Both the position numbers and the translations under genes were made by a program. Shown piece by piece: positions 1-9,842 of a stretch of 64,000 nucleotides of DNA. Every line of letters starts with the position of its first letter. Within the stretch, counting starts at the first letter, position 1. The notes beneath the pieces are model-generated. The model ran no database searches and had not been told where the DNA came from. It saw only the letters and a list, made by a program, of their open reading frames with translations. This stretch comes from Turnera subulata (lineage: Eukaryota > Streptophyta > Magnoliopsida > Malpighiales > Passifloraceae): positions 77,587 to 141,586 of the forward strand of contig JAKUCV010001409.1 of assembly GCA_028386065.3 (NCBI GenBank). Reading direction: 5' to 3'.

Positions 1-1911
1 AGTGATAATTAAGAATAAACAGAACAAGCAACTACATCCAAATATTGAATGAGAAATATGAGACATGCAAATGGAAGTTCTTACATGATGGACGTCAATT
101 ACATCAAGAAATTTTTCAAATGCTTGGATCCACTCCTGATGATTCCATACACGTGGAATATCAACTGAAATCACCCGGTAACCCTGAAGAATTGCATATA
201 GATTCCAATAAAAAACCCTCATAGAATCACAAGCAACTATAACATGGAAAAGACACCCAAACAGAGCAAAAGTTATGGATACAGACCAGGCAGTTTACTT
301 GCCACTGAAGAAGGAAAATAACCAAAGCTGTCTAAGCGATCCCCATTCACAAAGATATGTATGCAATGAAAATATCCGTTTGCATTTATACATAAACTGG
401 TTGTTCAAAAATGTTGAAATTTACTATAAACAGATAATAAGCAAAACTTATAGCTCTTTTGTATGCCTACATTTTGTAATTCATATTGTACTATGAATAC
501 AAACTTGAACACCTTGATGCTCCCAAATTAGGTAAACATGGTCTCAGAAAAGATGTCAGCTCACCAGGGACCACATGCAGTGAGCGGACCATCAGATCAC
601 AAAAATTGCATTCTAATAGCGGGCGCATGCATCAATGTGTCCTATAAAGGCATCACTCACAAGCTGAAACTCCGTTTCTGGAGAACGAGATAACACTTGC
701 TGACATGGAATGATGAAAAGGCAGATTCATATGCATACAGCTAGGGATTCAAAGATATAATAACATAATATGTTTTGACAGTTAAAGTATAACAGGGACA
801 AAAGACGGTAACTTTTCCACAGAGAACACGATTAAGAGGCATTTCATAAGAGAAAGGCATTGAGTACTGATACCTATATGAACGATAAAAGAACACATGC
901 CCCAAAATTACCTTCATGGACAATGACATGATCTGCTTATAGTAGACATCTGCCGTCCCTGCTATACCAGGCAGACAAATAAGTGGAGGAACCGCTTTTG
1001 GACCAAAATCATAGTATCTCCACTGCTTTGTGCCAATCTACAGGCGAAAACAGATCATTTCAAACAAAAACTCAAAAGGACACAAGCCTGTGACCATAGC
1101 GCAAAAGGAAAAGATAACCAAGCCAATATGTTCTTAGAAAGTAAGGAAACAATAATAGTTCAGTCGAACAGGATAGCCACTGGTGCATTACGCAGCAATA
1201 TAAAAAATCATCACAAAATAATAACAATGTGAGCTTCTGTACAACACTTATGTTTGATCTAGAACAAAAGTGTCCATGATACAGAGACAGCAGCCTAAGT
1301 GGTATTCCTGAGGTGAAGCTAAGGGTAGAAGTTCAAATATCCAATATTATCTACATCGAACTTCAAAGTTCAAACAATACAAATAATCGTAACAAAGAAA
1401 ATATCTCTTCAAATAGTCATTGAAAATGGATCCAAATGATGACTAAGGACTAAAACCCTCCATCAAACTATTGCACTACAATAATCCAATACCAATTACG
1501 AACCAAAAGAGTTGGTATTCAACCTAATCATTGAATTATTAACACGAGCATTAAGTTAAAACGAAGAGCATTAATCAGCAATCAGAGTAAGCTAACAAGC
1601 AAAACCTGCAACCAAGAACAGAGTAAAACATACACAGATCAGCATATATCAAAATTGAGACAAAAAAAAAAAAGAGACCAAATCGGAAAAGTGACTCGCA
1701 AAATGGAAACTAGCAAAAACTAAAACATACCCAGTACCCAAGCGGGTGAAAGTAATAAAACCCATGATCCAAAACATTAGAAAGATCCAAAAACTGAAAA
1801 ACAAAAAAGAAAAAGGCAAGGGAACAAAAAAGAACATACAGGGATCTTATGGAGAGGGACTTGAGACTTGAAGTGAACATAATCTCCTGGCGCCGAGAAG
1901 ACGCCTTTCAT
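1..1911 (-). CDS. Maspardin-like alpha/beta-hydrolase, 5' part (runs off left edge)
   Basis: Three coding exons were assembled by eye on the minus strand: 1911-1840 (24 codons, starting MKGVFSAPGDY), 1037-912 (42 codons) and 183-85 (33 codons, GYRVISVDIPRVWN, ending in DVHH). All introns are phase 0 with GT-AG ends, and positions 84-1 are intron. The ATG at 1911 is the first in-frame Met. The protein is continuous across the joins (IGTKQWRYYDFG, ICLPGIAGTADVYYKQI) and matches the N-terminal third of the plant homologue of maspardin/SPG21, an alpha/beta-hydrolase-fold protein; human maspardin is linked to endosomal trafficking and its plant role is unclear. The nucleophile elbow should lie in the next exon, outside the window. 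The remembered Arabidopsis relative is At4g12230. I am confident of the family but not of any enzymatic activity. Confidence 0.9.
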
Positions 1912-2457
1912 TGCTAACAAAGATTGCTTCTTGGAACCATAAAACTTGCCCACTAGTATTCCTCCGATTTCCTCAGTCTCTCTCTCTTAATTATTTGATC
2001 ACTGTTGGGTTTGGCTGTTTTGATTTGTTTATTTTTCTGGGGAAGGACAAGTATAGGGTCTCTAACGTAAATTCCATTTTTATTTGGCCTGACCAGAAAA
2101 AAAAAAACATTCTAATAATTTGAGTTATTAAAAGTTTTATCCACATTTTATGTTAAGCACCCGTATTAGTTGATTAATTAATTCACTAAACACAGATTGA
2201 GATTGAGATTGTCACCAAGTAAATTAATTGGTCAACAAAGAAATGAGTAGTTTTATTTGATATAGTAATGCACAAATGATAATAGTAAAGTACAGAAAAA
2301 AAAAAGGATTTCTCTTAACCGCTTTAGAATTACTCATTTTGATGAGGTAATTACCTCAAAGAAAAAAGAAAACAATAGTATAGAAGATGTGAATAGTCTC
2401 ATCCCTTTTAAAAAGAAAAAAGAAAACAAAACAAAGGTAAATAATTTTGTTTTAATC
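1912..2457. other. Upstream region of the maspardin-like gene
   Basis: AT-rich DNA between the hydrolase start codon and the first retro-insertion. It should contain the 5' UTR and promoter of the minus-strand gene. I see no open frame or clear TATA element, only A- and T-runs. Confidence 0.4.
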
Positions 2458-2477
2458 AAAGATCTTAAACATAATTT

Positions 2478-3008
2478 AATGTTCAAAACTTGCAGGATAA
2501 GTGGATAACCCTCGACGACAGACTCTCTCAAAGACGTATCTAATGTCCCAACCATTTCCCATACCTTTGATACCCCAGGTTCCGGCCCCTCTCGCCCCCC
2601 TCCCCCTATCAGTTATCCTATCATCTCCTCCAACTTCAACCTATCTACCCAAGCTCGTCCCCATCGATCCCAGAATCACACGGCAGTGGTGCTCTCAGAA
2701 GACTGCCATCGAATGATCATCTCGCCCGATGTACTCAGGTCTGGGTCGGGAATGGAGCGACAAGTGGATATCCCTCCATGAGTCGAGATTCTCATACCAG
2801 TTCTGTTTAGTAATTATCTTGTTGTTTTACTGGTTTCCTAATTCTCGTTTCTTCGAGCTCTTATCATTTTCTATGTTTTCCATGTCTTTGTATTAGTCCA
2901 ATGTTTGCACTAATTAGGAGTCGATTTGAGCTACCGACTCCTAAACATGTTATCAGCTCAAGTATATTTTTTTAATATACCTCTCGGTTTCGACCAAAAA
3001 AAAAAAAG
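2478..3008 (+). mobile_element. LINE-type 3' fragment with poly(A) tail (insertion A)
   Basis: The segment starts after the first copy of the target sequence (2458-2477) and ends in a poly(A) run (about 2995-3007), followed immediately by a second copy of the target (3009-3026). The body is non-coding, with a T-rich 3' UTR-like stretch. A poly(A) tail plus a long target-site duplication indicates LINE-machinery retroposition in plus orientation. No protein is recognisable, so it is a 5'-truncated or non-autonomous copy. Confidence 0.65.
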
Positions 3009-3026
3009 AGATCTTAAACATAATTT

Positions 3027-3637
3027 GGGTCTTCTCTTTTCTCTCCTTCTGTTAGAGAAAAACCCTAGATCTACAACTTGGGGCTGCCGTCGACTTTCTT
3101 CCGGCGGTGAGCCCCCACCAAAATTTCTTTCAACTAGTTTGTTTTTTGTTTTTGTTTTTAGTTTCGTTGGTTTACTCCCACTTTTTGTGGGTTTTCTCTC
3201 ACTTTTTGTGAGTTGGTTTCTCTCCTTTTGGAGTTTTCTTACCTTTTTTGGTGTTTCAAATAAGACTATGGGAGCCAAAGTTCATGGAGGAAGATTCAAT
3301 TTGAAGAACGATTCTATATCTGCTACTGAAATTTACCAACAAAGGGATATTTTCCCCCACATATATGTCTCAAATTTACCTGTTGGCATGGTGATTGTTG
3401 CACAGACCATACTGGATCTGGATCTGATGCTCGCGAGAGTAGAGTCGCGAGTGGTGTGCCTTTGTAAATCCTCTATTGAAGGAGATAAATCACGTTGTGT
3501 ATTTTTATGTAGTAGGTTAAGAAGAATTCTTTTGTTGGATTTTTCTTATGCTTTTGCTATATTAGATCTTCAGCTATGTAAATTCAGCTCTTTAGATCTG
3601 TTTATATAAATGAAGAATGCTCCTCTTCCAAAAAAAA
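3027..3637 (+). mobile_element. LINE-type non-autonomous insertion with poly(A) tail (insertion B)
   Basis: It begins right after the second target copy and ends in an A-run (3630-3638), followed by a third target copy (3638-3653). The 5' part is a T-rich leader around an AAACCCTAG motif, like plant L1 5' UTRs. The 3' part is a T-rich trailer. A 227-codon frame crosses the element, but its composition is low-complexity and I do not regard it as a gene. It is probably an internally deleted L1 relative. Confidence 0.55.
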
Positions 3638-3653
3638 ATCTTAAACATAATTT

Positions 3654-4018
3654 TGTAAAAAACCTCTTTGGTTTGTACTAAAATTTCTCAATCGTGGGTT
3701 GTGGAGAACAAGCGGAAGTGCGGAATTTCTGAACAAAGTGGACTATCGAATATATTAGGCTCAATATTGGAGGCCCAAATGTTGGAGCCCCAAGTCCTTG
3801 GGCTGGAAAGAAAGTTTACTTGGACCACATGATTTTGCTTCTTGATGTTTCGGTTTCCAACCGCCCAATTTAGAAAGTGGACTTGTATAGAATTGACACA
3901 GTCACGCATTCAGAATTCTGTTTATACTTTGATGGCCATCACTCATGGGAACATAAAGGATAGGACTGCCTTGCAAAATATGCTATTTAATTAAACGAAA
4001 GCTAGTGCACTACAATCT
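3654..4018. other. Intergenic region without recognised gene
   Basis: No supported coding sequence. The 73-codon frame on the minus strand (3688-3909) has no homology I recognise. Confidence 0.4.
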
Positions 4019-4713
4019 GTTGGAAGTAGGGCTGGCAAAAATCCTCACAGACGCGGGGATCCGCAGGGACTCCCCGCCGTGGGACGGGGATGGGGACGAT
4101 TATTGATCCGTGGGGATGGAGATGGGGAGGATTTTCAACCCTAGACTAATTTGGGGATAGGAATGAGGATCATAATATCCGCCCCGCGGGGACCTGCAAA
4201 AATATAAAATAACGATTTTACCCTTGTAGTTACTCCATATACAAATTTATATATTTCAAGTTTGGATTTTAGCTATTTTGTTCAAATATAAAACAAAAAA
4301 AGGTAAAAGGATAATATAATATAAACTACAAGTTCACATCAATACACTTACTTTATTGTATTTTCCTTTGTCGTATTGGTCGGATTTGAATTTTTTGGTA
4401 GTAATATGTAGTATTAGATAGTAATATATATATTTTATATTGACACTAGCATTAATATGTATTTTATATTTACTGTTTGGAACTAAATTTAAAGTTTTCA
4501 AGTGGTAAAAATTGTAAATATTTAAAATGAATAATTTGAGTCGCGAGGATCCGCGGAGATCCGTGGGGATTGCGGGGAGCGGGGATGGGAACCAAAATCC
4601 CCCCGCCGCGCGGGGAATGGGGATGAGGATGGGGAGAGTTTTAGATCGCGGGGATAGGGTGGGGATTCCTCTACCAGCACAATTCCCGCCCCGCTGCCAT
4701 CCCTAGTTGGAAG
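4019..4713. mobile_element. Non-autonomous hAT-type element with 8-bp target duplication
   Basis: The element proper is 4027-4705 (679 bp), flanked on both sides by the exact 8-bp repeat GTTGGAAG (4019-4026 and 4706-4713). Terminal inverted repeats read TAGGGCTGGCAA at the left end and, as reverse complement, TAGGGATGGCAG at the right. The subterminal 150-200 bp at each end are full of GGGGAT / CCGCGGGG motifs, while the centre is AT-rich. There is no transposase frame. The 8-bp duplication and TAGGG-type ends fit the hAT superfamily. Confidence 0.88.
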
Positions 4714-4854
4714 TACTTAATTAGAAACATTTTGTAATGTTCTTCCGGTTTCCTGGCTGCTAAAACATCGTTTTCAATTATTAATTTGATGTTGCGTTGA
4801 ATAGATTGAGAGTAGAAAAGTCTATGTATGTTTTGAAATGATTATGAGTACATA

Positions 4855-5210
4855 ATATCCAATTTTTTTTATTTTTTTTATTTTTTTTTTGTCGAAAAAA
4901 AAGGCATCAGTGGTGTCATCATCGCTCCGTCGGTCCAGGCCCCGGTCAATACCGGTTACATCCTGGCATTAGACCCTCCTCATAGGAGAGACCGCCCAAC
5001 CGGGACACCAGCGGACACCCTCACCTGCTACGCGTCATAATACCGGGGAATCACCGGGCTCAAGCACCCCACCGTGTGGAAGGCCATATTCGGCCGCATC
5101 ACACTATGGGGCTTGCCTGGAAGCACCGGGACTCGAACCCGAGTCTTAGAGATGACAGGTTGAAGGCCTTGCCACTGGGCCACCACCCCCGGTGGTATAT
5201 CCAAATTTTA
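4855..5210 (-). mobile_element. tRNA-derived SINE with target-site duplication
   Basis: The body is about 4893-5196 and reads on the minus strand. It starts with a tRNA-like head near 5190: an A-box-like GGTGGCCCAGTGGC and, some 35 bases on, a B-box-like GGGTTCGAGTCCC (5113-5125 on the plus strand as complement). It ends in an A/T-rich tail near 4890. The flanks repeat ATATCCAA (4855-4862 and 5197-5204) followed by T-rich DNA, consistent with a target duplication. It should not be mistaken for a functional tRNA because no cloverleaf closes after the B box. Confidence 0.8.
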
Positions 5211-5552
5211 TTTTGGTGTTCTAGATACGGTGTGTTGCATGATAAAAGGTTTAATATATATATAATTAGTTAATTAATTTTAAACACAAACATCAACTCC
5301 TACTAGCAAATAATGTATACCCAGTGAAGTAATGCAAGTTAATTACAATGATTTTCTTGTCTTCCCAAAGTAATCAAATAGTGTAGTAGATAGTAATTTG
5401 GTTCTCCTATTTCGTATGATATAAGTTAATATAACTTAACATCTAGTTAGTTGGACCAATACCATAATCAAATCTGGGACATGGGTCACATTTTCTCTCT
5501 TCCATCTCTTCTTCATCGGAATGAATGATAGGAACCCACTCTGAAAAGCTTT
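5211..5552. promoter_or_regulatory. Upstream region of CuAO gene 1
   Basis: AT-rich promoter region. No other gene is visible. Confidence 0.35.
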
Positions 5553-5556
5553 TGCA

Positions 5557-5565
5557 CATAAAAAG
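5557..5565 (+). promoter_or_regulatory. Putative TATA box of CuAO gene 1
   Basis: CATAAAAAG lies about 50 bases before the ATG at 5614, followed by a CT-rich leader (CTCTCTCTATCTC) typical of plant 5' UTRs. This is sequence resemblance only. Confidence 0.4.
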
Positions 5566-5613
5566 TTTTGCTCTCTCTATCTCATCTGCTTCATCTTGAA
5601 AGACGCATATACC

Positions 5614-8259
5614 ATGAAAACTAATTCATATCTTCAGTTCACCTTCGTCTTCTTCCTAGTCGCATTCCTTTTTGCATTCTCATGGTACCCACTAAGCAAA
5701 CCACACCAAGTAAAGAAGTTGGCTTCCATATCAGATACCCAATGGATCCACAAAACCAGAGATCACTCACTGGACACCCCTCATCATCCACTAGATCCTC
5801 TCACCATACAAGAAATCAACAGGGTCAGGACCATCCTCTCATCCTATGGACCCTTCTTGCCTTCCTTGCCATCAATCCACTCACTCTCACTTGATGAACC
5901 TGACAAGGAAGAGGTGTTGGGCTGGAAAGAAGGTGACCCTCTTCCTCACAGGAAAGCACAAGTGATTGCATTATTGAATGGCCAATCCCATATCCTCTCC
6001 GTTGACTTGGATAAGGGTCGGGTCACAGCCCATGAAATCCATCATGGTTCGGGTTACCCGACACTCTCAAGGAACGATCTTGAGGTTGCAGTCCAAGTGG
6101 CACTCTCTTACAAAGAGTTGAATGAATCAGTTATCGAGAGAGGTGTCTCATTATCAGACCTCACATGCAGTACACCCTCACCAGGTTGGTTTGGGCCTGA
6201 AGAGGAAGGAAGGAGGTTGTTAAAGGTCCTGTTTTTCTCAGGCCAAGGCACTTCGAATTTCCGCATGAGACCAATTGAAGGGATCATTGTAACTGTGGAC
6301 GTCGACAAAAAAGAAGTGGTCCAGTTTTCAGACACAGGCAGGGGAATTCCTGTCCCAAAAGCGGACAACACTGACTTTAGATACAAGGGTCAAGACACTA
6401 AGCCACCTAAAATGAAGCCAATAAACCCAATCTCCATAGAGCAACCAAAAGGGCCAAGCTTCAGTGTTGAAGATGGGCATATAGTGAAATGGGCCAACTG
6501 GGAGTTCCACCTCAAGGCTGACCAACGAGCAGGGATGGTTGTATCAAGGGTCAAGGTGAGTGACCCAGAAACTGGAATGCCACGGAATGTGATGTACAAA
6601 GGGTTTGCCTCAGAGTTATATGTGCCTTACATGGATCCTGATGAGAGCTGGTATTTTAAGTCATATACGGATGCTGGTGATTATGGGTTAGGGGCCTCCG
6701 CAAAGTCACTTGTGCCATTTAATGACTGCCCCAGGAATGCGTATTATATGGATGGAGTCTTCGTTTCCTTTGATGGGAAGCCCTTTGTTCAGCCTAACAT
6801 GATTTGCATTTTTGAACGATATGCTGGTGATATCAGTTGGCGACATTCAGAGGTTCCTGCGCTTGGTTATCAGGTATGTTCCCATTTTCTGCTTTTGTAG
6901 GGACCTATGCATTGAATGATTTCACAAAATCTTTTCTTAGGTCACAATCAAACTCCTAATTAACAGAAAAAAAAGAAAACATTTTGCACAGATCAGAGAA
7001 TCAAGACCAAAAGTGACACTAGTGACTCGTATGGCAGCATCAGTTGGAACCTACGATTACATATTGGACTGGGAATTCCAAACTGATGGTTTGATTCGAA
7101 TTACGGTAATAAGTTCGTTGAAGCAGTTGTCTTTTTCCCATTTTGATATTCTCATATATAAATATAACCCACCACATTTGTACTCTGCCCCACTGCAGGC
7201 TTCTCTTTCAGGAATGCTAGCGGTGAAAGGAACTGTGCATCAGAATACGGATCATATATCCAGCCAAGAAGAAATGGCAGGGCCCTTAGTCTCCGAAAAT
7301 GTTGTCGGAGTTGTTCATGATCATTTCATCACCTATCATCTTGACATGGATGTTGATGACACCAATAACACATTTGTTAAGGTTAACTTAGTCAAGGAAG
7401 AGACTTTGCCAGGTACATCACCCAGAAAAAGCTACTTGAAGGTTGTCAGAGAGACGGCCAAAACAGAGAAAGATGCACAGATCAAGCTTAAACTCTATGA
7501 GCCTTCAGAATTTCATGTGACTAATCCTTCAAGACGGTCCAGGTTGGGAAATCCAGCCGGGTACAAAGTTGTTCCTGGTGGTAATGCAGCTAGCTTGCTT
7601 GATCCTCTTGATCCTCCACAACTGAGAGGCGCTTTTACAAACAATCAGGTACACAATCATAAAATTGTGCCAATGCAGCATCTTTTGTAAGGAATTAGGA
7701 TTATACTCATATCCAACTTATAATTATAAGTTTTGTAGTTATTGCTAATATAAATTGTTGTCTCTCCAGATATGGGTCACACCTTACAACCGGAGTGAGC
7801 AATGGGCTGGTGGTCTTTTTGTGTACCAGAGCAGAGGAGATGACACACTTGCAGTTTGGTCTGAAAGGTATTAACTAAAACTAAAGAAAATTAATAAAGT
7901 CCATGGTGGTTATATAATGCACTAACCCATTAACATCAAGCATCTCAATTCTCAAGCTTCTCAAGCTTCTTTATTCTTTTTGTTTTTATTTTTATCAAGA
8001 ACCAAGTCAATTACTGACATGCTAATTACTGTTATGATCTAGCAGGAATCGTGGTATTGAGAACAAGGACATTGTAGTATGGTACACAATGGGGTTCCAT
8101 CACGTACCATGCCAAGAAGATTTCCCGGTAATGCCAATTGTGTCGTCAAGTTTTGATCTAAAGCCCGTCAATTTCTTCGAAAGCAATCCAATTCTTGGAG
8201 TTGCACCCATGTCTGAAAATGATCTACCTGTTTGTCGACCAACTGCCTCTTCACGATGA
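5614..8259 (+). CDS. CuAO: Copper amine oxidase, tandem copy 1 (Asn before TPQ replaced by Thr)
   Basis: Primary-amine oxidase: oxidative deamination of primary, di- or polyamines to aldehyde, NH3 and H2O2. Exons are 5614-6873, 6992-7105, 7199-7648, 7770-7867 and 8046-8259, all GT-AG, encoding 711 aa. The ATG at 5614 is chosen because the upstream in-frame start is only TTG. Residues 8-24 are hydrophobic (signal peptide or anchor), followed by the N2, N3 and catalytic domains. Visible features: catalytic-base Asp353 in YTDAGDYG (relatives have MDAGE), a Cys pair 26 residues apart as in pea enzyme, TPQ precursor Tyr441, copper ligands in HDH (498, 500) and GFHHVP (659-660). The consensus N-Y-D/E before TPQ is T-Y-D here. 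The C-terminus PTASSR shows no obvious PTS1, so an apoplastic location is inferred. It is very similar to copies 2 and 3. Confidence 0.95.
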
Positions 8260-8643
8260 GTTTCAAAACAATCTCATCTCAATTCTTTTTGAGAGGTGTA
8301 ATCTTATTTCACCAAGAAAATCAGATATCATACCGTTCTCCATTTTGAGGGGAAGATTTTCATCGAATATGGAAGGAATTGAATGTTAATTGGCATCGAT
8401 AATAAAACTAGATTTTCACGAGTGTAGTTTTTTTTTTTGGCCAAATTTGTGATTTTTTAGATAGCCACTATTAGAAACCTAATTCCGATGTACAAAAAAA
8501 AATGTTAACCGATAAGGAAAATAAGGAACTACACTGATTTATGCAGTTGCTAAAATAGATTCCTTCCTGCAAAATATAGGTCTTAATTACAAGAAGCAAA
8601 CAGCCTAACCATTTGGATCGAACTGACCATCAAATATACTTTA
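8260..8643. other. 3' flank of CuAO copy 1
   Basis: Presumed 3' UTR: AATAAAAC at about 8400 is a possible polyadenylation signal, followed by AT-rich spacer. No gene is seen. Confidence 0.35.
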
Positions 8644-9019
8644 GGTAGGGTTGGGGTGTAAATGCGCCAAGCCACTTCAACTGTTTGGGATTGGTTTGAT
8701 GAAAGCCTATTCGACCACGAGCTCGAGCTTTATTGTGTTTGGCTCGTAAAGTTTACAAGGTTTATCGAGCCTTATCAAATTAACATATTTTAACAAGTTA
8801 GAGCTTGAATTTCAAATTTAAACATGCTTTTAATCTTTTTTTAGTAAAAAAATATGCTTTTAATCTAAAACGAGCTTAATTGAGCCTAATCGAGTTCGAG
8901 CGTTTTGATTCTCTACGAGCCTACTTTAAAGTTCGGTCGAGTTGGAGCTCGTAATTTGTTTTTGAGGCTTGCCTATATTCGGGCTCGGCCCTCAACTCTA
9001 ATACACCCCTAGGTAGGGT
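8644..9019. mobile_element. hAT-type MITE with 8-bp target duplication
   Basis: The element is 8652-9011 (360 bp), bracketed by the exact 8-bp repeat GGTAGGGT (8644-8651 and 9012-9019). Ends read TGGGGTGTAAAT on the left and, as reverse complement, TAGGGGTGTATTAG on the right. The interior is rich in GAGCTCG / CGAGC motifs and has no coding frame. It is a different family from the 4027-4705 element. Confidence 0.85.
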
Positions 9020-9842
9020 GAACAACTTGTGAGCCAAAACATCTTGAAATGTGTTTTTCGAGAATGTCTTTGGGATGAACCAACATGATCAAGAGTTTCA
9101 AGAAAATCACACAATAAAAAATGGGCAGTAACACCAGATTCCACCCAAACCACCTGCAAAAAAACGGTTGCCGTAGACTTTTTTGCACTAATAGACACCC
9201 AACCCGTGGAAGGGGGACTGGTGTTCTTCGCCTAAAGGCAACCAAAAACATTATATAGTATTTGTGGGTTATCCCTTGCAGACAATATCACTAGCAGCCT
9301 AAATTAGTTAGTCATCAGTCTGATTCAATTAATTGCACCACATTCCTATCCAACCGTTTCACTTGGTCACAAGTGGGTTTGGAGTAGAACTATTAGAAAA
9401 TTGAGAAACTGTTGAAAAGTAATCGACTCAAGGAAAGCTAGAGGACGAGATGGAACTAGATTAGGCTTTGAAAGGGAAAGAAAGATGCGGCGACGGCATA
9501 GAGAAGAGACGGGACACACTGAGTTGAGAGCATTTTTGAAACGTAATAGATAGACTATACTGAGTTGGTAAAACTTTGTCTTCATCTTATATTGTTACAT
9601 ATACACACAAAATTTTACCTACAAATAAATATGACAAGTTGTACATAATTATATGTATCGTTCGCCAACTGCCTCGTCACGATGATTCCCACGCCCACGC
9701 CCATGCATTTTTTCAACTTGATTAAAAAAAAAAATAATTAAACACTTTTGTATGATTGTTCTTCCTAATTATAATAATGGCTGTTAGGACAAACTTTTGC
9801 TTACTTATCTCTTCTTCTCTTTATTGAAAGACGGGCATCTCA
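9020..9842. other. Intergenic and upstream region of CuAO copy 2
   Basis: No gene recognised. Short minus-strand frames here (for example 9009-9251) have no recognisable domain. The last 100 bases should include the promoter and 5' UTR of the following gene. Confidence 0.35.

Larger units (their letters stand above)
2458..3653. repeat. Triplicated target-site repeat around two retro-insertions
   Basis: The motif AGATCTTAAACATAATTT occurs at about 2460-2477 and 3009-3026, and a 16-base core (ATCTTAAACATAATTT) at 3638-3653, bracketing insertions A and B. Three copies imply that the second insertion reused the target duplicated by the first. Confidence 0.75.

Noticed and set aside
2926..3609. 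227-codon open frame as a possible gene
   Set aside because: It runs across a retroelement leader and trailer, has Phe/Leu/Ser low-complexity composition from T-rich DNA, and shows no domain.
5095..5196. tRNA-like sequence with A and B boxes
   Set aside because: The promoter boxes are present, but no cloverleaf or acceptor stem closes after the B box, and the sequence continues into a SINE body flanked by target duplications.
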